The translations under genes were made by a program, and so were the position numbers. Positions 20,625 through 29,287 of a DNA stretch of 64,000 nt are shown here, one piece after another. Below the pieces are notes generated by a model. It saw nothing but the letters and a program-made list of their open reading frames with translations, did no database searches and was not told where the DNA came from. This DNA is from Kocuria subflava (GTDB lineage Bacteria > Actinomycetota > Actinomycetes > Actinomycetales > Micrococcaceae), in NCBI RefSeq assembly GCF_012163155.1, contig NZ_JAAVUN010000005.1:1-64000 (forward strand). Reading direction: 5' to 3'. The number at the start of each line of letters is the position of its first letter. The first letter of the stretch is position 1.

Positions 20625-21458
20625 TCACGACGACGACGCCGGGGTGGCGTCCCACACCAAACGGTCTCCCTCAACAGTCCACCCGAGCTCAGCCAAGGTG
20701 GTCAGGTCCTTTTTGTCCAAGGCACCGGAATGCAGTTGCTCAAGGAGGTCCGGACGCCTGGCTGAGGTGCGGCGCAGTTGTTGGTCCCGCCGCCAGCGCG
20801 CGATCTGACCATGGTGTCCGGAGAGCAGGACGTCAGGGATGCCCTGCTCCCGCCAGGTCGCCGGTTTGGTGTAGACGGGGTATTCCAGCAGCCCATCCGA
20901 GTGGGACTCCTCCACCAGGGACTCCGGGTTGCCGATCACCCCGGGCACCAAACGGCCGATGGCCTCCACCATGGCCAGAACGGCCACCTCTCCCCCGTTG
21001 AGCACGTAATCACCCAGGGACATCGGGCGGACCTCAAAGGACTTTTGGGCCCACTCGATCACCCGCTCGTCAATGCCCTCGTAACGTCCGCAGGCAAAGA
21101 CCAGGTGGTCGCGTTCGGAGAGCTCCTGAGCCACCGCTTGGGTGAAGACCTGCCCGGCGGGGGAAGGCACCACCAGAACGGGCCGCCGGGCACCGATGGC
21201 CGGATCACCGTCCGAATCACCAGCTGAAGCCTGGCTCATCACGTCTTCCAGTGCCAATGCCCACGGTTCCGGCTTCATGACCATGCCGGCACCCCCACCG
21301 TAGGGGGTGTCATCCACCGTCCGGTGGCGGTCGGCGGTGTAGTCCCGCAGATCCCCCACGTTGACCTGCAACAGACCGTCACGGCGTGCTTTGCCGATCA
21401 GGGAAAGATCCAGCGCAGCCAGGTACTCCGGAAAGATGCTCAGAACGTCAATACGCAT
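20625..21458 (-). CDS. trmD: tRNA (guanine-37-N1)-methyltransferase
   Basis: A 277-aa SPOUT-fold enzyme that methylates G37 of tRNAs reading CNN codons and so prevents +1 frameshifts. [11 protein letters not shown], the [15 protein letters not shown] loop and the knot region [13 protein letters not shown] with [12 protein letters not shown] are diagnostic. Its ATG shares one base with the rimM stop (TGATG), so it is coupled to rimM. Confidence 0.97.
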   Translation of the reverse strand: MRIDVLSIFPEYLAALDLSLIGKARRDGLLQVNVGDLRDYTADRHRTVDDTPYGGGAGMVMKPEPWALALEDVMSQASAGDSDGDPAIGARRPVLVVPSPAGQVFTQAVAQELSERDHLVFACGRYEGIDERVIEWAQKSFEVRPMSLGDYVLNGGEVAVLAMVEAIGRLVPGVIGNPESLVEESHSDGLLEYPVYTKPATWREQGIPDVLLSGHHGQIARWRRDQQLRRTSARRPDLLEQLHSGALDKKDLTTLAELGWTVEGDRLVWDATPASSS

Positions 21459-22048
21459 CAGCGGGTGTCCTCTGGGGCATCTGCCGCCTCGCCCGTGGGG
21501 TCCTCGGCGCCCAGTTCCAACAACCCTGGTGGTGGGGTCAGCACAACGGTGTTGGTCTCTTCATCAATCTCCGCCACGATCTCCTGGACAAATGGAACGT
21601 CGATTTCGCGGTCATCGGCATCCAGTGTGACCTGCAGAAGGTCTTGATGCGGCAGAGTGCGCAGACCCGTCACCGTGCCGATACGGCGTCGCTGTGGGTC
21701 ATCCACCACAACGTCCATCTCCAGAAGTTCGTGTTCGTACCAGGCGTCATCGGCGTCGTCGTCGTTGGAATCTCCGTCCACGAACAACTCGCTGCCGCGC
21801 AAGGCCTCAGCGGCATTGCGGTCGGTGACCTGCACAAAGCCCACCACCAGAATGTTCTTGTTCCAGCGGGACTTGCTGACCTCCAATTCACCGCCGCGCA
21901 CGATCGCGGCTGCCGCATCGGTGGAAGGCTCCACGGACAGGCGAGCACCTGGGGCAAAACGCACGTCCGGCTCGTCTGTGAACAACTGGACCGTGACCTC
22001 CCCGCGGATACCGTGGGGTTTGCCAATCCGCGCAACTTTGACCTTCAT
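21458..22048 (-). CDS. rimM: 16S rRNA processing protein RimM
   Basis: A 196-aa RimM that binds ribosomal protein S19 and helps 30S maturation. [21 protein letters not shown] opens the RimM domain; [10 protein letters not shown] and [13 protein letters not shown] belong to the PRC-barrel. The ATG at 22048 is the family start. An acidic loop [11 protein letters not shown] lies near residue 100. The gene lies between khpA and trmD; a hairpin precedes it. Confidence 0.95.
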   Translation of the reverse strand: MKVKVARIGKPHGIRGEVTVQLFTDEPDVRFAPGARLSVEPSTDAAAAIVRGGELEVSKSRWNKNILVVGFVQVTDRNAAEALRGSELFVDGDSNDDDADDAWYEHELLEMDVVVDDPQRRRIGTVTGLRTLPHQDLLQVTLDADDREIDVPFVQEIVAEIDEETNTVVLTPPPGLLELGAEDPTGEAADAPEDTR

Positions 22049-22084
22049 GGGCGCTTCCGAACTCCTTGATGGATGGATCCGATG

Positions 22085-22123
22085 ACCGTGGCCCCGCACC
22101 CTGGGCGGGTACGGGGCCACGGT
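22085..22123 (-). promoter_or_regulatory. 12-bp hairpin between khpA and rimM
   Basis: Arms 22085-22096 and 22112-22123 pair perfectly over 12 bp with a 15-nt loop. There is no T-run. It is inside an operon whose members are otherwise tightly packed, so attenuation or RNA processing is more likely than full termination. Confidence 0.55.
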
Positions 22124-22152
22124 TCATGTGAGATGAGTTTAGGTGACTCGCG

Positions 22153-22395
22153 TCAGCGTCGGCGGTCGGTGTCGATGACATCCACGCGCACGGAGTCGTT
22201 CTCCGCCAGAGCGGTCACAACGGTGCGCAAGGACTTGGCGGTGCGCCCCTGGCGTCCGATCACTCGGCCCAGGTCATCGGGGTGGACACGAACTTCCAGG
22301 GTTTCACCCCGGCGGCCGTTCTTGGCCCGCACGTCAACGTCGTCAGGATTGTCAACGATGCCGCGGACCAGGTGCTCCAACGCCTCAGCGAGCAT
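22153..22395 (-). CDS. khpA: KH-domain RNA-binding protein KhpA
   Basis: An 80-aa protein made of one type-II KH domain. EALEHLVRGIVDNPDDV leads into the RNA-binding loop VIGRQGRTAKSLR, with the GxxG signature GRQG. KhpA-type proteins bind RNA in the cell-division/translation network of Gram-positives. It could start at ATG 22395 or at GTG 22401, which overlaps the rpsP stop as GTGA; GGAGAAGG upstream gives better spacing for the ATG. Confidence 0.92.
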   Translation of the reverse strand: MLAEALEHLVRGIVDNPDDVDVRAKNGRRGETLEVRVHPDDLGRVIGRQGRTAKSLRTVVTALAENDSVRVDVIDTDRRR

Positions 22396-22397
22396 GA

Positions 22398-22856
22398 TCA
22401 CTCAGCCTTCTCCGCCTCAGCCGACTCTTCAGCTGCAGCCTCGGTGGCCTCGGCGTCAGCCTCAACGGCGTCCTCCGTGGGCTCCGCGGCTTCATCGGCC
22501 TTGGGGGTGATGGCCTCGGGAATGATGACCGAGCCCTTGTCCGGTGCCACGAAGTCAGCCTTGGCATCCGGGGACTTCAGCGTGCCCTCGGCACCTGCTT
22601 CACCCTTGAACTTCTGCCAGTCACCGGTGATCTTCAGGATGGCGGCAACAGCCTCAGAAGGCTGCGCACCCACACCGAGCCAGTACTGCACGCGGTCAGA
22701 AACCACGCTGATGTAGGACGGGTTCTCGGTGGGCTGGTAAACACCAACTTCCTCGATCACACGGCCGTCACGCTTCTTGCGGGAATCGACGACGACGACG
22801 CGGTAACGGGGATCGCGCATCTTGCCCATGCGCTTCAAACGAATCTTGACTGCCAC
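22398..22856 (-). CDS. rpsP: 30S ribosomal protein S16
   Basis: A 152-aa S16. The family core covers about residues 1-85 ([24 protein letters not shown] and [13 protein letters not shown]). A long Ala/Glu-rich C-terminal tail follows, as in other high-GC actinobacteria. The start is the GTG at 22856 after AGGAGAGA. It heads the rpsP-khpA-rimM-trmD operon. Confidence 0.96.
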   Translation of the reverse strand: MAVKIRLKRMGKMRDPRYRVVVVDSRKKRDGRVIEEVGVYQPTENPSYISVVSDRVQYWLGVGAQPSEAVAAILKITGDWQKFKGEAGAEGTLKSPDAKADFVAPDKGSVIIPEAITPKADEAAEPTEDAVEADAEATEAAAEESAEAEKAE

Positions 22857-22992
22857 TGGTGCAATCTCTCCTGGTTCTTGGAATGTGTCGGGTTCACTGG
22901 TCTCGCTCCCGTGGGGCGGGCCGATTGTCAGTGGTCCCTGTGGACACGAAATTCGCGCGGAGAGAGGGTCCGCGCGCATCGAGTACCCGGCC

Positions 22993-22998
22993 ATTGTG
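22993..22998 (-). promoter_or_regulatory. Putative -10 element of rpsP
   Basis: CACAAT within TGGCACAATGG lies about 140 bp upstream of the rpsP start. It shares an 11-base context with the rplS promoter candidate (TGGCAYAATGG). The -35 is not obvious. Confidence 0.35.
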
Positions 22999-23047
22999 CC
23001 AGAGATGTCCATCTCATGCAGGGACCGGGTAGCCGATGTCGGTGAGA

Positions 23048-24247
23048 TCACTGCTCGATCTTCAGCGCCTCACGCCACTTCAGGGAGCGGCCGCCTTGGA
23101 ACACGGCCCGCTGGTAGACCTTCTCCCCCAGCCGGAGCATGAACCATCCGAAGGCCAGGCACAGTGCCAGGGCCACAAACGGTTCCCACACCTGAGCCTG
23201 TCCCTCCAGCAGCCTGACCGGCATGGCGATGGAGGAAATGATGGGGACGTAGGAGGCCACGGCCAGCCACGGACCCTGTGCCATGATTCCGGCGAACATG
23301 CCCGCCACCAGCACCATGCTGATGACCGTGGTGTTGGACTGCAGGTCCTCGGTCCGTGAGGCCAGCGACCCCAGGACGGCCCAAATGGTGGCTTGGGCGG
23401 CAAAGCCGAAGACGAAGAACACGATGAACCAACCAGCTGCCTCAAAGGCCCAACCGAGGTCGGCAGCGACTCCGGTGACGTTGGCAGCGGCCAGTCCAAC
23501 CCCTGCGTACAGGCCGATCTGGGCAAAGACCAGGACACAGTTGCCCAGGACCTTGCCGTAGAGCAGTTCTCTGATGGGAATGGCCGTGGCCAGGATCTCC
23601 ACCACCCGGTTCTGCTTTTCCTCCAACACCGAATTGGCAATGGCCAGACCGAAGACCAGTGCGGACATGTAGAACAACATGGCAAAGACGAGCCGGAGAA
23701 TGTAGGTGGTCAAGCCGCGGTCTTCCCCACCGGTGAGGTATTCCACCCGGTGTTCGGACCCGGCGCGCAGTTCTTCCATGCCCACACCGGCCCGCTCGGC
23801 GTTGGTGGCCATGCTGAACTCGGCGATGGCGGAACTCAACGTGCTGTTGAGGGTTCCGCCGAGTTCCGTGTCAACCAGAATCACCCACTGGCCGTCCTCC
23901 TGGTAGACGGCCGCATCCGCATCACCGTCGGCAACAAGGTCACGGGCCTGATCTCGGGAGAGTTGCTCGGCCGTCATGGAATCGCCGTCGGAGAGCATGG
24001 AATCAGCAATCTGGACCACCTGGCCACCGGCCTGGCTGTCCGTGGCCACGGTGTAGTCCGAGGACCGGTCCCACAGGAAGGCACTGAAGCCCATCAGGCC
24101 CACGATCAACACCAAGGTGGTGATGGTGGAGAAGATGAACGCCTTGTCCCGCACCTTGACCGTGATCTCGCGCAGCATCACGATCAGCCAGGGACGGCTC
24201 ACTGATGTCTGGCTGTCCTGGTGCTGTTGGTCGATGGAGGAAGTCAT
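23048..24247 (-). CDS. ABC transporter permease (NatB-like, ABC-2 type)
   Basis: A 399-aa membrane protein with one N-terminal membrane segment ([21 protein letters not shown]), a large external domain (about 55-180) and a cluster of about five more segments. It contains the NatB/YhaP-like sequence [20 protein letters not shown]. It pairs with the ATPase encoded just upstream, overlapping by 4 bp. The partners form an exporter; NatAB-type pumps export sodium or other cytotoxic ions, but the substrate here is not shown. Confidence 0.9.
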   Translation of the reverse strand: MTSSIDQQHQDSQTSVSRPWLIVMLREITVKVRDKAFIFSTITTLVLIVGLMGFSAFLWDRSSDYTVATDSQAGGQVVQIADSMLSDGDSMTAEQLSRDQARDLVADGDADAAVYQEDGQWVILVDTELGGTLNSTLSSAIAEFSMATNAERAGVGMEELRAGSEHRVEYLTGGEDRGLTTYILRLVFAMLFYMSALVFGLAIANSVLEEKQNRVVEILATAIPIRELLYGKVLGNCVLVFAQIGLYAGVGLAAANVTGVAADLGWAFEAAGWFIVFFVFGFAAQATIWAVLGSLASRTEDLQSNTTVISMVLVAGMFAGIMAQGPWLAVASYVPIISSIAMPVRLLEGQAQVWEPFVALALCLAFGWFMLRLGEKVYQRAVFQGGRSLKWREALKIEQ

Positions 24248-25194
24248 CGGGTCACCTCACGGTAGATTTCGGACAGGGTCGGTTTCAGATCGGTGAATTC
24301 GCGCAGGCCGCTGTCCAATGCCCTCTGCAGAAGCGCATGGCGGGCGTCGTCATCGGCCAGGGCCACGGTGGCTTGGCATCCGTCAACGTCTTCGACCGTG
24401 ACCCCGGGCATCCCCCTGACCCAGCCAACGTCCTGGGCACACCGGAGTCGATGGCGTAGGGGCCGGGAATCCCGCAGCTCATCGGCTGTCCCAGAGGCCA
24501 GGACCTTGCCGCCGTCCAGGATGACCATGGAATCGCACAGTCGATCCACCAGGTCCAGTTGGTGGGAGGAGAACAAGACGGGGACACCGCGGGCCATGTG
24601 TTCCTCCAAGAGCTCCACCATGGAGTCCACGGCTGTGGGATCCAGCCCGGAGAATGGCTCGTCCAGGACCAGTGCCGAGGGTTGGTGAAGGAGAGCCGCA
24701 GCCACTTGAACACGCTGTTGATTGCCCAGGGACAGCGTTTCCAGCTTGTCCTTCTTCCGGTCCCCCAAACTGAAGCGTTCCAGCAGACGCTGTGCTTCAG
24801 CCAACGCCTCCGCACGGGTCAGCCCGCGTAGCTGCCCCAGGTAACCGAGCTGGTCCAGGATGCTCTGTTTGGGGTAGAGCCCCCGCTCCTCCGGCATGTA
24901 GCCACAGGCGGCTCGGTCTGTTCTGGTGATCGGCCGACCGTTCCACAGCACCTCACCGGAGGTCACCTTCAGCACGCCCATCATCATGCGCATGGTGGTG
25001 GTCTTTCCGGCCCCGTTGGCTCCGATGAAACCGGTCATCTGCCCCGGCTCGACCGAGAACGAGATGTTGTCCACCACCGTTGTGTCACCAAAGGTTCGTG
25101 TCAGTCCTCGAACCTCCAGTTGTGTGCCCTGCGCACTGGGCGCATACGTCACCGATCCACGACGACGAATCCCGTCTGGTCTGGGTTCTTCCAC
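24244..25194 (-). CDS. ABC transporter ATP-binding protein (NatA-like)
   Basis: A 316-aa ATPase with Walker A GANGAGKTT, signature LSLGNQQR (in place of LSGGQ), Walker B ALVLDEPFSGLD and switch His in FSSHQLD. A C-terminal regulatory segment of about 80 residues follows. GYMPEERGLYPKQ is typical of NatA-type exporters. The first 15 residues are charged and a GTG near residue 15 is an alternative start. It overlaps the permease; the two-component system upstream may control the pair. Confidence 0.92.
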   Translation of the reverse strand: MEEPRPDGIRRRGSVTYAPSAQGTQLEVRGLTRTFGDTTVVDNISFSVEPGQMTGFIGANGAGKTTTMRMMMGVLKVTSGEVLWNGRPITRTDRAACGYMPEERGLYPKQSILDQLGYLGQLRGLTRAEALAEAQRLLERFSLGDRKKDKLETLSLGNQQRVQVAAALLHQPSALVLDEPFSGLDPTAVDSMVELLEEHMARGVPVLFSSHQLDLVDRLCDSMVILDGGKVLASGTADELRDSRPLRHRLRCAQDVGWVRGMPGVTVEDVDGCQATVALADDDARHALLQRALDSGLREFTDLKPTLSEIYREVTR

Positions 25195-25332
25195 CGAATC
25201 CTCCTGTTGTTGGCTGCTTCCAGCCTATGGATCTCCAGGTTGGAGAGGATCGGCCGACAGGGGGAAATACTGTCAGTCAGAAGCTTTGAACCACTGGCTT
25301 TCTCCCCCGCGAGGTGGAGTTCTCCCCCGGAC

Positions 25333-26076
25333 TCAGGTCAGGTGGAGCCCCGTTCGGTACGCGAAGACCACCGCTTGGACGCGGTCGCGGCTTCCGGTCT
25401 TGGCCAAGATGTTGGACACGTGGGTCTTGATCGTGGCCGCGCCCAGGTACAGGTCTTGAGCGATCTCTGCATTGGACATGCCTTGGGCCATCAACTGCAG
25501 GACCTGGTGTTCTCGCTGGGTCAAGGAAGCCAGCGCGCTGTCATCGGGGATGGTACTCGGCACACCCCCTTGAGCCTGCACCGCGTGCTGCGACGCAGAA
25601 CGTGAACCAGCCGCCGGTTGATCCGTGGCTGCTCCCTGATCCTCACCACGGAGGTCTGCCGTCCCGTTGAGGTGGCGGATGACTGCCAGCGTGACCTCCG
25701 GTGCCAAGAGCGCGTGCCCACCAGCAACGGCGCGCACAGCGTCAATGAGGTCATCAGGGTCCGCATTCTTGAGGAGAAACCCGCTGGCACCGGCACCCAA
25801 GGCCGCAAACAGGTAGTCCTCACGGTCAAAGGTGGTCAGGATGATCACCTTTGACCCACCGGCCGCAACAATGTTGCGGGTGGCCTCGATGCCGTCCATC
25901 ACGGGCATCTGAACATCCATCAACACCACGTCCGCATGGTGTTCTGCCATCCAGTCAACAGCCTGCCGGCCATTGGCCGCTTCACCGGCCACGCGGATGT
26001 CCGGGGCCGATGACAACACCATGGAGAACCCCGAGCGGATCAGGGCGTGGTCATCCACCAGCAGCACGGAGATCAC
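25333..26076 (-). CDS. NarL/LuxR-family response regulator
   Basis: A 247-aa regulator. The receiver domain (about 1-125) has the acidic pair VDDH, the phosphoacceptor Asp54 in LMDVQMP and Lys in FLLKNAD. A 55-residue Ala/Gln-rich linker leads to a C-terminal LuxR HTH (LTQREHQVLQLMAQGMSNAEI...ATIKTHVSNILAKTG). It lies 3 nt downstream of the sensor kinase. ABC exporter genes follow after 138 bp and are plausible targets. Confidence 0.94.
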   Translation of the reverse strand: MISVLLVDDHALIRSGFSMVLSSAPDIRVAGEAANGRQAVDWMAEHHADVVLMDVQMPVMDGIEATRNIVAAGGSKVIILTTFDREDYLFAALGAGASGFLLKNADPDDLIDAVRAVAGGHALLAPEVTLAVIRHLNGTADLRGEDQGAATDQPAAGSRSASQHAVQAQGGVPSTIPDDSALASLTQREHQVLQLMAQGMSNAEIAQDLYLGAATIKTHVSNILAKTGSRDRVQAVVFAYRTGLHLT

Positions 26077-26079
26077 CGG

Positions 26080-27504
26080 TCACAAGCCTTTCATTGGAAC
26101 GGTCGAACCTGCTCCGAATGGCCTCGGAGATTCATCAGGGCCTGCTTGGGCCGAGACGGGGAATGTGAATCGTACTCGCCATCCAGGGCCCGGGGTCCGC
26201 GGACCGGATTCACAGCTGCCACCGTGCAATTGGGCCCGTTCGCGCAGACCAACCAGACCATAGCCACTTCCGCTGCCGCTGGGTCGGGGCCGGCCTGCGT
26301 CCAGGACCTCGATTTCCAGTGCCTGCGAGTGTTGCTCACCAAGGGATCGCAGGGTGACGGAAACCCGGCGTGCGGTCGAATGACGCAGGACGTTGGACAG
26401 GGATTCTTGGACGCATCGGTACATGGACGCTCCAAGCGCCGGTGGGAGACGGTCCAGATCGACGTCGTCGGCCACCGCGGTGGAAAGTGTCACGGCCAGG
26501 CCGAGGTGGGCGTGTTCACGCACGAGTTCCTCGAGGTCGTTGATTCCGCGCCCCAGGAACTCGGTGGCCCCGCTGTGGTCGTCTCGCAGCACCCCCAGCA
26601 ATTGACGAGTCTCGGCCACGGCCTGGCGGCTGGATCCTTCCACGGTTTTCAGCGCAGTCTGGGCCGCTTGAGGGTCGGTGTCCAACACCATGCGAGCGGC
26701 ACCGGCTTGAATGCCGATGGCAGAGACGTGGTGGGCGATGACGTCGTGAAGTTCACGTGCGATCCGCAGGCGTTCATCCACCACCGCCCGGCGGGCAAGT
26801 TCTTGGGCCTGGCGCTCGATGGTTCGTGCCTGTTCCTGATTGCGGTGCCTGCGCAGCGCCGCCCGCCAGGAGGCACGGCCTGCATAGACTGCTCCGCCGA
26901 AGAATGCGACGTTGACCAGGATGTAATACAGCGTGAACCCGGTCAGCGGATCGAACGGTCCGTCAGCGCTGCCAAGTTCTGCCACCAGATCCCGGTAGCT
27001 GGAGGAGATGGTCAAGTCGATCAGCAGCCACACGCCGATCACGATCCCCAGCATCACGACGGCGACCGCCACCACCTGCCGCGACTTGCCCCACGCCACG
27101 GCGGCGTACACGTAGGTGAAGAACGCCACCAAGGTGGTTTGCAGAGCCGCGACCTGGCCGTTGGCGTAGGCCCCCGCGATGTAGGCCACGGTGCCCACGG
27201 ACAGGGCAGCGATGGGATGGCTCCGCCTCCAGATCAAGGGCAGGGTGATGACTGCAATGGCGGCGTATCCCCACCACCGAGGCCGATCCTCCAGCACCCC
27301 CGCGTAGCTCTCTGTCAGAGCCAGCCCCACGAAGCCAACCAGGGTCAGGGCCAGGGCACCGATCAGATCCCGACGGAAACCCGTTCTGCCCGGTGAGGCT
27401 CTCTCCCAGTCCGGAGCCGTGGGATCTCCCAGGACGGCCACCAGCCCGCCCTGGGTGGTGAAGCGTTGGAGAAAGGTCTGGGGCTCTGCTGCAGTTGGGG
27501 ACAT
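26080..27504 (-). CDS. Sensor histidine kinase, HisKA_3 (DesK/NarX-like)
   Basis: A 474-aa membrane kinase. About six hydrophobic segments lie between residues 45 and 235. The dimerisation motif RIARELHDVIAHHVSAI carries the phosphorylated His. A HATPase domain follows, with N-box ESLSNVLRHS and G-box GYGLVGLRERA. It has no recognisable extracytoplasmic sensor domain, so membrane or intramembrane sensing is likely. I start at the ATG at 27504; the ribosome-binding site is weak. It forms an operon with the response regulator. Confidence 0.92.
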   Translation of the reverse strand: MSPTAAEPQTFLQRFTTQGGLVAVLGDPTAPDWERASPGRTGFRRDLIGALALTLVGFVGLALTESYAGVLEDRPRWWGYAAIAVITLPLIWRRSHPIAALSVGTVAYIAGAYANGQVAALQTTLVAFFTYVYAAVAWGKSRQVVAVAVVMLGIVIGVWLLIDLTISSSYRDLVAELGSADGPFDPLTGFTLYYILVNVAFFGGAVYAGRASWRAALRRHRNQEQARTIERQAQELARRAVVDERLRIARELHDVIAHHVSAIGIQAGAARMVLDTDPQAAQTALKTVEGSSRQAVAETRQLLGVLRDDHSGATEFLGRGINDLEELVREHAHLGLAVTLSTAVADDVDLDRLPPALGASMYRCVQESLSNVLRHSTARRVSVTLRSLGEQHSQALEIEVLDAGRPRPSGSGSGYGLVGLRERAQLHGGSCESGPRTPGPGWRVRFTFPVSAQAGPDESPRPFGAGSTVPMKGL

Positions 27505-27529
27505 GGCAGGTGGTTGGTGGCCCACTTCC

Positions 27530-28744
27530 TCAGACCGCGTCCGGCTTCTGGGATTTGCGCTTGCGAGCCACCGAGTACAGCGCAGTGGTGCCGGCAGCAT
27601 CGGCAAAGGCCAAAGCGGACAGTGCGCCCAGGGCAGGAGCCGCTTGTCCCGCCCGGCGAGCCAGAGCAGCCAGCCCGGTACCAGCCGCCACCTGCATTCC
27701 CGCCACCGCCAACAACAGTTCTGGACGGCGCAGCACGGTGCGGTGCACCGAAGCTCCCAGGCCGTGCGCGGTGGGCTCCTGCGTCAGGGACTGGATCCAG
27801 GCCTCCGGCAGGGACGACGGCTCATACCTGGCAGCATCGTCGAGTTCCTCCAAGGATTTGGCGCCCTCCACCACCTTGGCGGCGATCACGGGCAACTCCA
27901 GCAACTGCAGCACGGATTCCAGGACCAGCGGGCTGGAGGCCCCGTGGACGTAGTTGGCCAGGCGTTTGGTGTCCGTTGGATCCAGATCAAAAACCGAGGC
28001 CACGGATTCGATCTGGACCTGGCTGGTGCGTGAGGCGCAGATTCCCACCACTTCCCGGGTCAGTTCAGCCGCAGCGCTGGAATCCTCCGCAACGGAGACT
28101 GCCGTCCATTGGGGACCCCAGGACAGACCGCACACGGCATCTGCCTGGTCCTTGTCCGTGTACCCGGCAGGGTCCTGGTCCCCCAGCAGCACTTCCAGGG
28201 ACCTGGCAGCACCGTCCGAGGACAACGCGATGGCGGGCTCGGCCAGTCCGGTGCGCAGCGCCCACCAGCCGGATTCGTCATCAGTGACCACCACGGACCA
28301 TCCATCCCGAGAGATCGCCGAGAACGTCACCGAAGAGGCTGCAGCCAGTACCGGCAGGTCCGGGGCGTCCAGATGAACCACCAGGGCGCGGCGCAGATGT
28401 GGGTGCAGTGGCTCCAGGCTCTGCCCGGTCATGCGGTGAACCGTGGCCGCCAACTCCTCCACGGCATCCCCTGCCACAACAGAACCGTCCTGGCCCACGG
28501 AGGCGGTCCGACCGTCGTCGTCCACCAGTACCGCAACCTGCAGGTAGGACGGGCCTTCAGCGCAGGCGGCCACGGCGCGGTGGTGGTCCAGGACGCTGCG
28601 AATCCCGCGCGCGGTGGGCACCAACTCGGCGGGCTTGTCCGTGACTGCGGGCAGATCGCCTGGCAGTGAGTACGGCTGGACACCGTCAATGCGGACGGCC
28701 AACGGCAGAATGTTCCATCCGGCAAGGTGGGAGGGCGTGGTCAT
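27530..28744 (-). CDS. Hypothetical protein, actinobacterial
   Basis: A 404-aa protein I do not recognise. It is rich in Ala, Val and Asp, with no signal peptide. A hydrophobic stretch near residues 350-390 (LLLAVAGMQVAAG, ALGALSALAFADAAG) could be one or two membrane-associated segments near a basic C-terminus. No catalytic motif is visible. Two ATGs lie at 28753 and 28744. TACCAT ends 7 nt before the second one, so I take 28744 as a leaderless start. It stands between the kinase and the Nudix gene on the same strand. Confidence 0.7.
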   Translation of the reverse strand: MTTPSHLAGWNILPLAVRIDGVQPYSLPGDLPAVTDKPAELVPTARGIRSVLDHHRAVAACAEGPSYLQVAVLVDDDGRTASVGQDGSVVAGDAVEELAATVHRMTGQSLEPLHPHLRRALVVHLDAPDLPVLAAASSVTFSAISRDGWSVVVTDDESGWWALRTGLAEPAIALSSDGAARSLEVLLGDQDPAGYTDKDQADAVCGLSWGPQWTAVSVAEDSSAAAELTREVVGICASRTSQVQIESVASVFDLDPTDTKRLANYVHGASSPLVLESVLQLLELPVIAAKVVEGAKSLEELDDAARYEPSSLPEAWIQSLTQEPTAHGLGASVHRTVLRRPELLLAVAGMQVAAGTGLAALARRAGQAAPALGALSALAFADAAGTTALYSVARKRKSQKPDAV

Positions 28745-28751
28745 GCCGGTC

Positions 28752-28757
28752 ATGGTA
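28752..28757 (-). promoter_or_regulatory. Putative -10 of the leaderless gene at 27530-28744
   Basis: TACCAT on the minus strand lies 7 nt before the ATG at 28744 and overlaps the alternative ATG at 28753, which argues against the latter as the start. Confidence 0.3.
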
Positions 28758-28779
28758 CTCGGGGGCTCTGGGTGTCAGC

Positions 28780-29262
28780 TCAGTGCAGGGATCCGACTTC
28801 CACCGTGGTGCCATCGGCGATGCAGTTGATGGCTGAACGGACGCGGTCCGCCACGCGCGGTGAGAGGTAGCCGTCCAGATCCTGGGGATCCACCCAGGCA
28901 TGACCCAGCAGTTCCTCCTCCTGGACCGTGATGGTGGTGTTGGACGGGATCTGACCGCCGTCGTACAAGAAGGAGACCGAGTCTCCCCAGATGCCTTGAT
29001 TGATCCCGTGCGCCACCAGCAGCAGGCGGCCTTCCGGAAGCTGCAGCCCCACTTCCTCGAGCACTTCACGGAAACAGCCGGTCCGGGGGTCCTCCCCGGC
29101 CTCGGTGGTGCCGCCGGGCAGAGTCCACCCGTCCCTGTAATTGGGTTCAACCAGCAGAACTCGCCCGGCCTCATCCCGGATCACTGCGGCCGAAGCCAAA
29201 CGGCGAGTTGGCAAGGAATCGATGAATGTCTTCAGCTCGTCCTCAGGCAGATGGGAACTCAT
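28780..29262 (-). CDS. Nudix hydrolase
   Basis: A 160-aa pyrophosphohydrolase. The Nudix box spans about residues 50-73, from GGTTEAGEDPRTGCF to REVLEEVGL, and matches Gx5Ex7REUxEExGU exactly. These enzymes cleave nucleoside diphosphates linked to another moiety; the substrate here is unknown. AAGG lies upstream of the ATG. ffh is 25 bp upstream on the same strand. Confidence 0.93.
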   Translation of the reverse strand: MSSHLPEDELKTFIDSLPTRRLASAAVIRDEAGRVLLVEPNYRDGWTLPGGTTEAGEDPRTGCFREVLEEVGLQLPEGRLLLVAHGINQGIWGDSVSFLYDGGQIPSNTTITVQEEELLGHAWVDPQDLDGYLSPRVADRVRSAINCIADGTTVEVGSLH

Positions 29263-29287
29263 GGCGCGGCGCTGACCTTCCGTGTTG

